A stretch of 64,000 nucleotides of DNA from a bacterium (GCA_024742285.1 JANSYR010000001.1:770977-834976), one strand, 5' to 3'; shown: positions 52,871 through 60,919, counted from the first letter of the stretch. Notes: generated from the letters alone by a model not told the origin. Numbers and translations: made by a program.

Positions 52871-53515
52871 CTAGCCACACGATTCGGCGGGGATCGCGAG
52901 TATCAGTCGCTTCAGATCATCAAGCGAGAACGCGGATTCAACTCTCCCGGAACCACCAGGCGGAAAGATCCTGAAGGTGCGCACGTGGAACAGGTCCCGG
53001 AGAATGCTCTCACGGTCGGTTACGACCCAGCGGCCCTTGATTCCGATCGAAGGCGACATCTGTTCGAGCCGAAACAACCTCTGGTAGCCGGTCACGGACC
53101 AGTCCGCGCGTCGCCCGACGCACATCTGGAGCTCGGAAGGCGCCGGAGGCGGACAGGGAATTTCGGATCCCTCCGCGTCGTAGCATGCGAGAGGGACGGA
53201 GACCTCATGAGACCAACGGAACGCGACCATCAAGTAGTCCTGATCTGAGGGCTCGAATCGATCCTCGTTGGAGTAGATCCAGAATCGCTCGACGGGACTG
53301 TCGATCGCCTCGACGACGTCCACCAGGTAGACATGGCCGCATTCCGCGCCATCAGTGTGGAGAGGCGCACGATCGACGATCTTGACGACCGCAACCCTCC
53401 GCGCGAGGCAGGAAATCTCGTCGACGAAAGTCGGAACGACGACATCCATTGCCTGCGCATCTGACGCGAGCGCGACGAGCAGGGCTCCGATCGTGGGTAG
53501 GAGGTGTCGCCGCAT
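52871..53515 (-). CDS. Secreted hypothetical protein (cassette)
   Basis: 214 residues with a signal peptide (LLPTIGALLVALASDAQAMD, cleaved after AQA). The mature part resembles secreted or TIMP-like domain families: DEISCLARRVAVVKIVDR at the start and VYLVDVVEAIDSPVERFWIYSN. Five Cys. Function unknown. Frame extends upstream into attC; I set the start at the signal-peptide ATG 53515. Confidence 0.78.
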   Translation of the reverse strand: MRRHLLPTIGALLVALASDAQAMDVVVPTFVDEISCLARRVAVVKIVDRAPLHTDGAECGHVYLVDVVEAIDSPVERFWIYSNEDRFEPSDQDYLMVAFRWSHEVSVPLACYDAEGSEIPCPPPAPSELQMCVGRRADWSVTGYQRLFRLEQMSPSIGIKGRWVVTDRESILRDLFHVRTFRIFPPGGSGRVESAFSLDDLKRLILAIPAESCG

Positions 53516-53519
53516 TCGT

Positions 53520-53692
53520 GCCGCACAAAGGATCAGCCCATCCGTGCAGACCTCGCCGGGGTCGGCTGATCGAGGTACAGCAATCGTAGCCCAGCGGCAT
53601 GAGCGGCCATGGACCTGAAGGGTCAAGAGACCGCGGAGCCCCGCTCCCGACTCGACCAACCGTCCTTCAGATTCAGGGGTTTGTTATGCGGC
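53520..53692. repeat. attC site
   Basis: 173 bp; GCCGCACAAAGGATCAGCCC left, TTCAGGGGTTTGTTATGCGGC right. Confidence 0.88.
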
Positions 53693-53714
53693 GTGCGGAG
53701 CCACCGGCATGACC

Positions 53715-54242
53715 TCAGCCGTCCCCTTCTGACCAGGCGAGATCGATCACGCCACGAAAAGACACAGCTGCACCACACACGTTCCAGAAGACAGCGCCGG
53801 CAAGGTAGATCGCTGGCAGCACGTCGAACGGCCAACCCGCAGCGTTGAGAGCCAAGACCAGGATCGCGATTCCGTCACCCACAACGAGAAACGCGATCGT
53901 TGCAGATCTCGTCTTGGATGACGCTCGCGCGAGCTCGGACACCTCTTTGTAATAGATCTGCGAGATCATCATGTATCCGGCCACGAGAACGGCCATCAAT
54001 CCGCTCGACAGTCTCCAGATCGTGGTCGCCGGTAGCGCCGTTTCCCTGAGGAGCAGCGGCATCCCACATGCAACGAGGGCTATCAGCCCATAATCAAGTA
54101 GAGATCTCAAGGAAAGCCGGACGCTCTCCGGAAGACGACCCTCGGTTCGCGCGTAGAAAACCCCGATCAGACTCGCGAAGCCGACGAAGGCTACAGCGAC
54201 TTCGGCCGAAGTCTGGAGAACGTCTGAGATACTGTCGCTCAT
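53715..54242 (-). CDS. Four-helix membrane protein (cassette)
   Basis: 175 residues, four membrane segments. AEVAVAFVGFASLIGVFYA, LLDYGLIALVACGMPLLL and WRLSSGLMAVLVAGYMMI are typical of a small cassette-borne membrane family. It is homologous to the frameshifted gene at 49171-49652. Function unknown. ATG at 54242. Confidence 0.82.
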   Translation of the reverse strand: MSDSISDVLQTSAEVAVAFVGFASLIGVFYARTEGRLPESVRLSLRSLLDYGLIALVACGMPLLLRETALPATTIWRLSSGLMAVLVAGYMMISQIYYKEVSELARASSKTRSATIAFLVVGDGIAILVLALNAAGWPFDVLPAIYLAGAVFWNVCGAAVSFRGVIDLAWSEGDG

Positions 54243-54316
54243 CGTCCGCCTATTGGATCCGGCGCCTGCGTCTCTCTCTGGTCCGTCGTGCCCGTCGATC
54301 CAGACTTGCGCAGCAT

Positions 54317-54490
54317 GCCGCATAACGGATCAGTCCATAACCTGCAGGCATCGCCGGCGTAGGTTGATCGAGGCACACCGATCGTAGCCCAACGGCACGA
54401 GCGGCCTTGGGCACGAAGCGCCAGGCGGCCGCGGAGCGCCAGTGCCACCTCGGCCAACTGTCTGTCGGGTTCAGCGGCTTGCTACACGGC
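54317..54490. repeat. attC site
   Basis: 174 bp; GCCGCATAACGGATCAGTCC left, GCGGCTTGCTACACGGC right; mixed type A/B. Confidence 0.9.
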
Positions 54491-54497
54491 GTCGAAG

Positions 54498-54755
54498 TTA
54501 CGGCTGAAGATCCTGGTCCACGACCCACATCAATAGGGCCAGGAACAGAGCGATTCCGAGGAGCGTCAGCGCGTACTCGCGCCGGTTGCTCTCCCAGATC
54601 TCCCGTACCACGGGACTCAAGCGGCCCTCCTCTTCGGCTTGATCAAGGAGTTCTTGATCGTCGCCGGAGCGAAGCCAGTACCGCACGGCTCCGAACAGGG
54701 CGACCACGAGGACGATTCCGAGAATCGCGACGGCGACGGGCGAGTTGTAGAGCAT
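54498..54755 (-). CDS. Small membrane protein (cassette)
   Basis: 85 residues with two membrane helices (AVAILGIVLVVALFGAVRYWL and YALTLLGIALFLALLMWV) flanking an acidic cytoplasmic loop (SGDDQELLDQAEEEGRLS). ATG at 54755. Unknown function. Confidence 0.72.
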   Translation of the reverse strand: MLYNSPVAVAILGIVLVVALFGAVRYWLRSGDDQELLDQAEEEGRLSPVVREIWESNRREYALTLLGIALFLALLMWVVDQDLQP

Positions 54756-54779
54756 CACCGGTACGCCCCCGGACGAGAT

Positions 54780-54953
54780 GCCGAATAACGGATCAGCCCA
54801 TCGCCTACAGACTTCGCCGGCGGGGCCCGATCGAGGTACGACGAGCGTAGCCCAACGGCATGAGCGGCGTTGGACGCGGAGCGCCAGGAGGCCGCGGAGC
54901 TCCGTTCCGGACTCGGCTAACTGTCTCTCAGGTTCAGGGGCCTGTTGTACGGC
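54780..54953. repeat. attC site
   Basis: 174 bp; GCCGAATAACGGATCAGCCC left, TCAGGGGCCTGTTGTACGGC right. Confidence 0.9.
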
Positions 54954-55043
54954 GTGCGGGGTCCGCCAGCGAACCTGAAGGGGACGGAGAAGCCGGCGCG
55001 CTTCGGGACTCGGCGTTTCCAGCGGCTCGAACTCGGGAATCAA

Positions 55044-55400
55044 TCAAAGCGATCTGCTTGAGATTTTTGGGGCCTCGGCGTCCATCGTCTGGACGAGCTC
55101 CACATGACGCTCTCGGTCCGCTGGCAGCGCTGGATGTTCGGCAGAGCTGGCGTTCCCGGAGTGATACGCTCGCTCATACCGAAGCCAGATCTCCCAATCT
55201 TCGAGCGCCGCGACGAAGTACGTCGGACCGACAGCGACAACGGCGAACGTCTCGCTCCAATCGTCGCGAGTCTCATCCCACCCGCACTTGAACAAGTGAG
55301 GCCAATCCTGGAAGCTCGCCAGGCCTTCGCAGGGACCATCGTAGTAGTCGATCACCGTATGGACGCGCTCGAAACCGGGGTCGGTGTGCTGAACTAGCAT
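55044..55400 (-). CDS. Hypothetical soluble protein (cassette)
   Basis: 118 residues rich in Trp, Asp and Glu: TVIDYYDGPCEGLASFQDWPH, DETRDDWSETFAVVAV and FVAALEDWEIWLRYERAYH. No signal peptide. The size and composition resemble small cassette proteins of unknown role. ATG at 55400 directly next to the attC boundary. Confidence 0.78.
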   Translation of the reverse strand: MLVQHTDPGFERVHTVIDYYDGPCEGLASFQDWPHLFKCGWDETRDDWSETFAVVAVGPTYFVAALEDWEIWLRYERAYHSGNASSAEHPALPADRERHVELVQTMDAEAPKISSRSL

Positions 55401-55576
55401 GCCGTATTGCGGATCAGCCCGGAACCCACAGGAATCTCCGGCGCCCCTGGGACGAGCAGATCAAGCTCGTCGCCAGAGTACCACGAGCGGCCTTCCTGGC
55501 GAAGCCGGGATGGGTCCGCGGAGATCGCTCCCGGCTCGGCCAACTCCCTGTCACGTTCAGGGGCTTGTTATGCGGC
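55401..55576. repeat. attC site
   Basis: 176 bp; left box mutated (GCCGTATTGCGGATCAGCCC), right GTTCAGGGGCTTGTTATGCGG. Inner hairpin CCTTCCTGGCGAAGCCGGG. Confidence 0.88.
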
Positions 55577-55591
55577 GGTCACGGATTCCGG

Positions 55592-55972
55592 TCAGTCTTG
55601 GTCCGCTCCGCCCTGTCGTTCGCCTCGAACCTGACGCATGAACCAGAGGCTTGCGAGGATCCCAAGAACCTCGGCGGTTCCAATTAGCGAGTGTGGGGAT
55701 ACCAACTCCTCAATCTGGAGAGTCTGGTACGCCTTCGTTTGGCGGAAATAGTGGGATGCTTGCCAGAAGTACCCGATAGAACCCGCGGTCGCGAAAAAGG
55801 AAAAAGCGACGAACAAGAACGTGATCGTAGCGACCTGGAATCGGTCGAGTTGCTTCCCGACGAAGTGGGCCGATACGAGGTACGCCGTCACGATCGAGAG
55901 ATAGAAGACCATCGCGCTCACGGCCAGGCCGTGGTAGTTCGTGACCGTTTCGAGCAGCTCCGCTTCGTTCAA
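55592..55972 (-). CDS. Three- to four-helix membrane protein (cassette)
   Basis: 126 residues with hydrophobic segments at about 14-35, 46-70 and 92-112, with HYFRQTKAYQTLQIEEL between the last two and a polar C-terminus (RGERQGGADQD). Unknown function. ATG at 55972. Confidence 0.76.
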   Translation of the reverse strand: MNEAELLETVTNYHGLAVSAMVFYLSIVTAYLVSAHFVGKQLDRFQVATITFLFVAFSFFATAGSIGYFWQASHYFRQTKAYQTLQIEELVSPHSLIGTAEVLGILASLWFMRQVRGERQGGADQD

Positions 55973-55998
55973 GACGCTCGCTCCTGCTGGGAGTGACT

Positions 55999-56173
55999 GC
56001 CGTATAACGGATCAGCCCATAACCTGCAGACCTCGCCGGCGTCGGACTGATAGAGGTACGGCGATCGTAGCCCAGCGGCACGAGCGGCCTTGGACCCGAA
56101 GGGTCAGGAGGCCGCGGAGTTCCGTTCCCATCTCGACAAACTGTCTGTCAGGTTCAGGGGCTTGTTATACGGC
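55999..56173. repeat. attC site, type A
   Basis: 175 bp; GCCGTATAACGGATCAGCCC with ATAACCTGCAGAC left; GTCTGTCAGGTTCAGGGGCT with TGTTATACGGC right. Confidence 0.95.
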
Positions 56174-56181
56174 GCGTCCTC

Positions 56182-56469
56182 TCAGGAGGCTCGGCGAAGC
56201 TTCCCAACCTTCCGAGCTGGACGAGAAACGGCTAGATCGTACGCCGACTGGAGATTGAGCCAGAACTCAGGGGTCGTATTCAGCGCCTGCGAGAGAAGCC
56301 AAGCCGTCTCAGGGGTCACCCCGCGCTTGCCTCGAACGAGCTCGTTCACCCTCTGGACGGAGATTCCCAGGTGTTCGGCGAGAGCCACCTGAGACTGACC
56401 GAGCGGCTCCAGGAACTCGTACCGAAGAATTTCACCGGGATGCGTCGGGATACGTTTCTGCGGCTGCAT
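56182..56469 (-). CDS. higA: HigA-type antitoxin
   Basis: 95-residue XRE-type antitoxin: KRIPTHPGEILRYEFLEPLG is the HigA N-terminal signature, SQVALAEHLGISVQRVNELV the HTH, and TPETAWLLSQALNTTPEFWL the helical end. It binds and neutralises HigB and represses its own operon. It lies 2 bp downstream of higB, the order characteristic of higBA (toxin first). Start ATG at 56469 with GGGG upstream. Confidence 0.94.
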   Translation of the reverse strand: MQPQKRIPTHPGEILRYEFLEPLGQSQVALAEHLGISVQRVNELVRGKRGVTPETAWLLSQALNTTPEFWLNLQSAYDLAVSRPARKVGKLRRAS

Positions 56470-56471
56470 TT

Positions 56472-56768
56472 CTATCCCCTGTGGTAGTCCACGATCTGAA
56501 CATCGTGTGCTTGGTTGTCGACCCAGCGAAACACGACTCGCCATTGCTGGTTTATGCGGATGCTGTGAAAGCCCTTCCAATCGCCCTTGAGCGCCTCCAG
56601 GCGATTGCCTGGCGGAGAGCGCAGATCGAGTAGAGCCTGAGCCGCATTCACAAGATCCAGCTTGCGGAGGCACGCCGGCACCAAATCAGACGGAAAGCGG
56701 CGCGCCTTACTGGTTCGGCGACCGTGGTACAGGGCTTCGGTACCGGAATCCCCGAATGAGGCGATCAC
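56472..56768 (-). CDS. higB: HigB-type mRNA interferase toxin
   Basis: 98 residues, RelE/HigB fold. CLRKLDLVNAAQALLDLRSPPGNRLEALKGD, then WRVVFRWVDNQAHDVQIVDYH, match HigB (basic residues and the C-terminal D-Y-H). RelE-like toxins cleave mRNA on ribosomes. First gene of the two-gene cassette and in array orientation. TA cassettes are thought to stabilise large integron arrays. Confidence 0.92.
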   Translation of the reverse strand: MIASFGDSGTEALYHGRRTSKARRFPSDLVPACLRKLDLVNAAQALLDLRSPPGNRLEALKGDWKGFHSIRINQQWRVVFRWVDNQAHDVQIVDYHRG

Positions 56769-56811
56769 GCCGAGAAATTACCGATTACACGGCACTCATG
56801 CAACCGGACGT

Positions 56812-56990
56812 GCCGTGTAACGGATCAGCCGATAGCCGGCGAGGTTCGCCGTCGTCGTACCGATCAAAGTTCAGGATTCGTCGCCAGGCGGCAAGAGCCG
56901 CCTTCTCTCGGCGGACGCCGAAAGTCTCGGCGGCGGAGGCCGACCACGCAAGGCCAACTCTTCGTCCGGTTCAGCAGCTTGCTATGCGGC
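56812..56990. repeat. attC site
   Basis: 179 bp; GCCGTGTAACGGATCAGCCG left, CAGCAGCTTGCTATGCGGC right; inner part differs (TCTCGGCGGCGGAGGC). Confidence 0.9.
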
Positions 56991-57491
56991 GTGGCGGGCA
57001 AGGCGGGCGCCATACCGGAAAAGCAGGAAGCCTGCGAGGAACCAGAGCAGAGCAGTAGCCATGCTCACAGCTACCGATTCAAGGCCGCTCGGGGAAAGTT
57101 CAGATCCGAAATAGAAGGCGAGCCGCAGTAGCGAGATTGGCAGAAGAATCGCGCCCTCGACCATCCAAACGACGCCGAAAAGCATTGCGCCCGCAGCGAA
57201 GAGAAGACTTGGACCGAGTTCGACAGTCTGATCTGAATCCGGAAATAGACGTCTAGCCCACTTCTCGCTTTGATCGATTACCAAGTATCCGGGTACCAGC
57301 GAGAACATCAGGAAGACGGCTAGTGCGATCAGACCGGGAAGGATCAAGTCGTCTACAACATCTACTTCCCCGATTGAGGAAATGATCATGGTAGAGCTCG
57401 CCAGCGTGGGAGCTAGCGAGGAAAAACCGGAGATCACAATCCAAAGTCCGCCAAGCACCATCGCGGTCTGGATGATTTCACGTTTGCTCAA
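56982..57491 (-). CDS. Four-helix membrane protein (cassette, paralogue pair)
   Basis: 169 residues, four membrane segments (VLGGLWIVISGFSSLA; FLMFSLVPGYLVI; LLFAAGAMLFGVVWMVEGAIL; ALLWFLAGFLLF). Homologous to the cassette protein at 60233-60730. I chose TTG at 57491, with GGAAGG five bases upstream; a GTG at 57497 overlaps that site. The last residues ARHAA and the stop TAA are supplied by the attC site. Confidence 0.72.
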   Translation of the reverse strand: MSKREIIQTAMVLGGLWIVISGFSSLAPTLASSTMIISSIGEVDVVDDLILPGLIALAVFLMFSLVPGYLVIDQSEKWARRLFPDSDQTVELGPSLLFAAGAMLFGVVWMVEGAILLPISLLRLAFYFGSELSPSGLESVAVSMATALLWFLAGFLLFRYGARLARHAA

Positions 57492-57504
57492 GCACACCTT
57501 CCAT

Positions 57505-57678
57505 GCCGCATAACGGATCAGCCCATAACCTGCAGACTTCGCCGGCGTGGTCTGATCGAGGTACGGCGAGCGTAGCCCAGCGGCACGAGCGGCCTTGGCG
57601 GCGTCAGCCGCAGGAGGCCGCGGAGCCCGCTCCCGACTCGACAAACTGTCTGTCAGGTTCAGGGGCTTGTTATACGGC
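57505..57678. repeat. attC site, type A
   Basis: 174 bp; GCCGCATAACGGATCAGCCC left, CAGGGGCTTGTTATACGGC right; hairpin GCGGC-GTCA-GCCGC. Confidence 0.95.
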
Positions 57679-57689
57679 GTGTCTGGCAC

Positions 57690-57708
57690 GTAACTACATC
57701 GTAGTTAC
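57690..57708 (+). promoter_or_regulatory. Operator-like palindrome upstream of brnT
   Basis: GTAACTACATCGTAGTTAC, a perfect 8-3-8 inverted repeat 10 bp before the brnT start codon and overlapping the -10-like TACAAT at 57706-57711. BrnA is known to autorepress, so this is a likely BrnA/BrnT operator and gives the reversed cassette its own promoter. Confidence 0.7.
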
Positions 57709-57718
57709 AATAGGACGC

Positions 57719-58018
57719 ATGCCGGATCTACGATTCGACTGGGACGAGAGAAAGAGCGCGGCTAATCGCAGGAAACACAAGGTCTCCTTCGAGGAGGCGC
57801 AGACTGTTTTCTACGACGACCTCGCGATTTTCATGGAAGACCCAGACGAAGAAGAAGAAGACGAGGACCGTTTCGTCCTGATCGGTCTTAGTGCAAGCCT
57901 CAGAACTCTCGTGGTCTGCCACTGCTACCGCGAGGGCGAGGACGTGATCCGAATCATCTCAGCACGAAAGGCGCACCGCGAGGAGCGTCGCGACTACGAC
58001 CAGAGGTGGCGATCATGA
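57719..58018 (+). CDS. brnT: BrnT-type ribonuclease toxin
   Basis: 99 residues, BrnT (RelE-like) toxin: RFDWDERKSAANRRKHKVSFEEAQTVFYD at the start and VIRIISARKAHREERRDYDQ at the end, with the basic catalytic residues R, H and R. It opens on the plus strand, opposite to almost all cassettes. Start ATG at 57719. The gene overlaps brnA by 4 bp. Confidence 0.95.
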   Translation: MPDLRFDWDERKSAANRRKHKVSFEEAQTVFYDDLAIFMEDPDEEEEDEDRFVLIGLSASLRTLVVCHCYREGEDVIRIISARKAHREERRDYDQRWRS

Positions 58019-58233
58019 GAGACAAGTACGACTTCTCAAAGGGAAAGCGAAACCCCTACGCGAAGCGCCTGAAGAAGCAGATTACGATCCGCCTAGACGA
58101 GGAAACCCTTGAATACTTCAAGGATCTCGCCGAGGACACGGAGATCCCCTATCAGACGCTCATCAACCTCTACCTTCGCGAGTGCGCGACGACGAAGAAG
58201 AAGCCAGGCCTCAAGTGGAAGGCGACGGGCTGA
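58015..58233 (+). CDS. brnA: BrnA-type antitoxin
   Basis: 72 residues. KYDFSKGKRNPYAKRLKKQITIRLDEETLEYFKDLAED is the BrnA/RHH signature, followed by IPYQTLINLYLRECATTKKK. It binds DNA through its ribbon-helix-helix domain and neutralises BrnT. Start ATG at 58015 (ATGA overlap, AGAGG upstream); a GTG at 58006 is in frame. Confidence 0.94.
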   Translation: MRDKYDFSKGKRNPYAKRLKKQITIRLDEETLEYFKDLAEDTEIPYQTLINLYLRECATTKKKPGLKWKATG

Positions 58234-58247
58234 GGAGGTCGGGGCAT

Positions 58248-58422
58248 GCCGTATAACGGATCAGCCGATCACCTGCGGAGTTCACCGGCATCGACTCGAT
58301 CGAGGTAAAGCGCATCGTAGCCCAGCGGTACGAGCGGCCTTGGCCCGAAGGGCCAGGAGGCCGCGGAGTCCCGTTCCCGGCTCGTCAAACTCTCAGTCAG
58401 GTGCAGCGGCTTGTTATACGGC
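58248..58422. repeat. attC site, type B
   Basis: 175 bp; GCCGTATAACGGATCAGCCG with ATCACCTG left, CAGGTGCAGCGGCTTGTTAT right. Confidence 0.95.
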
Positions 58423-58926
58423 GGGACGGAATCTCAGGCTTCGAAGCTCATCGGGCGTGCATACCCTCGCGGGATCCATATGCGCGAGCTGACCGCTTCT
58501 CTCCGGATAGGACGCGGAAAGATCGAAGGCAACGAGCCGCGCATCGTCGAGCGCGAAGGCGATATCGAGCCAAACGGCCTGGTCTGCCCGTCCGGGTTTC
58601 TGCGCCAACCCAATTGAGAGGTAGGGCGGCAGGTATTCAGAGTCGTGGTACCAGGAGGCGCCAATCTCGAGAGGTTTCGAGGAGTTCTCGAAGAACTCGA
58701 CTAAGCAGCGCGGGAGCTGGGTCCGGCGTCCGCCAAGTTCGACTTCGACCTTCCACTCGGACTCGCGCCGATCAACTCTCAAGAACGCCGAGCCGTACTC
58801 CTCGGGAAGTCCTGACAGGCGACCGTCGTCAGCAAGAGAGACCAAACTCTCTTCGTGAGCGAGCGCCACGAACGCGAAGGCGACGACAACTACGACGGAG
58901 GCCGCGAGCAACGGGCGAATGAGCAT
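58414..58926 (-). CDS. Secreted hypothetical protein (cassette)
   Basis: 170 residues with a signal peptide or anchor (RPLLAASVVVVVAFAFVALA, residues 4-23). The rest has mixed strands: LRVDRRESEWKVEVELGG and LSIGLAQKPGRADQAVWLDIAFAL. Start ATG at 58926; the stop TAA lies in the R box of the site on its left, giving the tail FRPAV. Confidence 0.75.
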   Translation of the reverse strand: MLIRPLLAASVVVVVAFAFVALAHEESLVSLADDGRLSGLPEEYGSAFLRVDRRESEWKVEVELGGRRTQLPRCLVEFFENSSKPLEIGASWYHDSEYLPPYLSIGLAQKPGRADQAVWLDIAFALDDARLVAFDLSASYPERSGQLAHMDPARVCTPDELRSLRFRPAV

Positions 58927-58938
58927 CGCGGGAGTCCT

Positions 58939-59112
58939 GCCGTATAACGGATCAGCCCATAACCTGCAGACCTCGCCGGCGCAGGCTGATCGAGGTACAG
59001 CGATCGTAGCCCAGCGGCACAAGCGGCCTTGGACCCGAAGGGTCAGGAGGCCGCGGAGGCCCGTTCCCAACTCGGCCAACTGTCCGTCAGGTTCAGGGGC
59101 TTGTTATGCGGC
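58939..59112. repeat. attC site, type A
   Basis: 174 bp; GCCGTATAACGGATCAGCCC left, CAGGGGCTTGTTATGCGGC right. Confidence 0.95.
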
Positions 59113-59128
59113 GCGAACGTCGATCTAG

Positions 59129-59341
59129 CTAGCTCTCTGTCGACGAAGGTGCTTGCCCGGCCTCAGAAGACGGCTGACTTGCCGATTCAGACGCAGGAGA
59201 ACTTCCCGAAGTCGCCGAAGCCTGCTGGCCTTCGGGTTGCGGCGCCGAAGCGTTTGAGGGGCGCATCGCGCTCGCGCCAGACAGACTGTCTCGAGAGAAG
59301 GTACTTGAGGACTCTGAACTCTTCTCGCGGTTCTCAGACAT
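59129..59341 (-). CDS. Ser-rich low-complexity protein (cassette gene 2)
   Basis: 70 residues, about one-third Ser, with DSLSGASAMRPSNASAPQ in the middle. The same motif, KSLSGASSMRPSKG, occurs near the C-terminus of the next gene upstream. No membrane segment. It probably forms a two-gene cassette with the membrane protein at 59401. Might be a signalling or anchoring tail copy; function unknown. Start at ATG 59341. Confidence 0.55.
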   Translation of the reverse strand: MSENREKSSESSSTFSRDSLSGASAMRPSNASAPQPEGQQASATSGSSPASESASQPSSEAGQAPSSTES

Positions 59342-59400
59342 CTTGATTCCCCACTAAACCGACGACTCGTCTCGAAAGAGACGAAGAGCACCCCTGGATC

Positions 59401-60036
59401 TCACTTCCCGGAGGAAGTTCCTCCGCCGTTTCCCGACCCCGAGGAGGACGAACCGGAGCTGCCTCCCGACGGCTTCGCGCCGGATCCGGAACCCTGCGGA
59501 CCTTTGCTAGGACGCATCGAGCTCGCGCCAGATAGGCTCTTCTTCACCGTCTTGGGCGGCGACGGCTTCGTAGTCCTTCCCTTTGACGGCTTGGCTGACA
59601 TAGGGTCCTCGACGGGATTGGTTGCTGGCCATGCGGATACTAGCGCAACAGCCACAGTCAGGATAACGCCGGCGAAGAAGGAGGCGCCGAGCGTCCAGTC
59701 GAGCCGCTCGAGGTTTCGGTCACGACCGGTCGGCGCACCGCTCGACTCGAAAGATTCCTTCTCTTTCTCGAGGTATCTCGCGTTTCCGCCGAAGACTGCG
59801 ATTGCGGAAAAGATCGCCGCCAGAAAGGCGGCTGCCGCGAGCAGATACAGAACCAGATGGCATAGGGAGCGCGCTCCGAATCCCGTAAGGAGACCCACGA
59901 GTAGCGCGACTCCACCCGCGGAGAGCGCGAGCAACGTTCTATCCTTTTCCATTCGCGTCGTGAACCATGCGTTCACGAGAGCTGAGAAGTAGGCGTCTTC
60001 GCGTGCCGATTCGCGGCTTTGCTGCTCGTCACTCAC
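59401..60036 (-). CDS. Four-helix membrane protein with Ser/Gly-rich tail (cassette gene 1)
   Basis: 211 residues. DAYFSALVNAWFTTRMEKDRTLLALSAGGVALLVGLLTG begins a domain with four membrane helices: two between 45 and 85, one at 118-138 and one weaker. A cytoplasmic tail of Lys/Pro/Ser then Gly/Ser repeats follows, with KSLSGASSMRPSKG. ATG at 60036. The motif in the tail is shared with the small gene downstream. Function unknown. Confidence 0.72.
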   Translation of the reverse strand: MSDEQQSRESAREDAYFSALVNAWFTTRMEKDRTLLALSAGGVALLVGLLTGFGARSLCHLVLYLLAAAAFLAAIFSAIAVFGGNARYLEKEKESFESSGAPTGRDRNLERLDWTLGASFFAGVILTVAVALVSAWPATNPVEDPMSAKPSKGRTTKPSPPKTVKKSLSGASSMRPSKGPQGSGSGAKPSGGSSGSSSSGSGNGGGTSSGK

Positions 60037-60060
60037 CGTTTACACCTAGGCCGAGTTCGT

Positions 60061-60241
60061 GCCGCATAACGGATCAGCCGATCACCTGCAGACTTCGCCG
60101 GCGCGGCTGGATCGAGAGATCCAGATCGTAGCCAATCGGCTAGAGCCGCCTTCCGCGTCCCGAAGGGACGTGGATCTGGGCGGCGGAGCCCACTCTTAGC
60201 TCCGCAAACTGTCTGTCAGGTGCAGCGGCTTGTTATGCGGC
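60061..60241. repeat. attC site, type B
   Basis: 181 bp; GCCGCATAACGGATCAGCCG left, AGCGGCTTGTTATGCGGC right; longer inner arm with GTCCCGAAGGGAC hairpin. Confidence 0.94.
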
Positions 60242-60730
60242 GGGTCTTACAGCACCCAGGGAGTGGTAGTAGATGGCCACGGCGGCAAAAACTTGCATTA
60301 GTCCCGCTCCTAGCGGACCGATTCCGAAGCGAAGCATTGAGTACTCGTCATAGTCCATGAGCTCAGGCAGAAGCTGCGTGAGTCCGACAACGACTTGCGC
60401 GAGACCAACGACGAGGAAGAAGATGGCCAGTACGAGAAGTAAGACCACGTAGAGTCCGGAATCGGAGAAGCCGTAGCTCTCGATTGACGCATCGCTCGCG
60501 AATCGATCGGCGACTGGCCGCGCAAGCCGGATCAGGAGTGCACCTGGGAGGACGCCAAACACGAAATGCGCGGCAATCCCAGCGGCTGCGAGGGGAAACC
60601 ACTCGTCGGGAACTACGAACTTCTTGAGCTCGGAGTCATAGGGAGAGAGGTTGATCGGGATGTGCGCGAGATCCGCGATCCCCGAGACCATCAGATAGAT
60701 CCCGGCTAGCACGAGGCCGTGGTAGAGCAT
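60233..60730 (-). CDS. Four-helix membrane protein (cassette, paralogue pair)
   Basis: 165 residues, four membrane segments (VLAGIYLMVSGIADLA; AAAGIAAHFVFGVLPGALLI; YVVLLLVLAIFFLVVGLAQ; LGAGLMQVFAAVAIYY). Homologous to the protein at 56982-57491: IYLMVSGIADLA aligns with LWIVISGFSSLA, and LPGALLIRLARPVADRF with VPGYLVIDQSEKWARRL. ATG at 60730. Its tail RPAA and stop are provided by the attC R box. Confidence 0.78.
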   Translation of the reverse strand: MLYHGLVLAGIYLMVSGIADLAHIPINLSPYDSELKKFVVPDEWFPLAAAGIAAHFVFGVLPGALLIRLARPVADRFASDASIESYGFSDSGLYVVLLLVLAIFFLVVGLAQVVVGLTQLLPELMDYDEYSMLRFGIGPLGAGLMQVFAAVAIYYHSLGAVRPAA

Positions 60731-60743
60731 CAGTTCGCGACCT

Positions 60744-60919
60744 GCCGCATAACGGATCAGCCGATCACCTGCGGAGTTCGCCGGCGTCGACTCGATCGAG
60801 GTACAGCGCAACGTAGCCCAACGGCTCAAGCGGCCTTGGGCCCGAAGGGCCAGGAGGCCGCGGAGCTCCGTTCCTGTCCCGGCCAACTCTCCGTCAGGTA
60901 CAGCGGCTTGTTATTCGGC
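60744..60919. repeat. attC site, type B
   Basis: 176 bp; GCCGCATAACGGATCAGCCG left, GCGGCTTGTTATTCGGC right. Confidence 0.93.
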
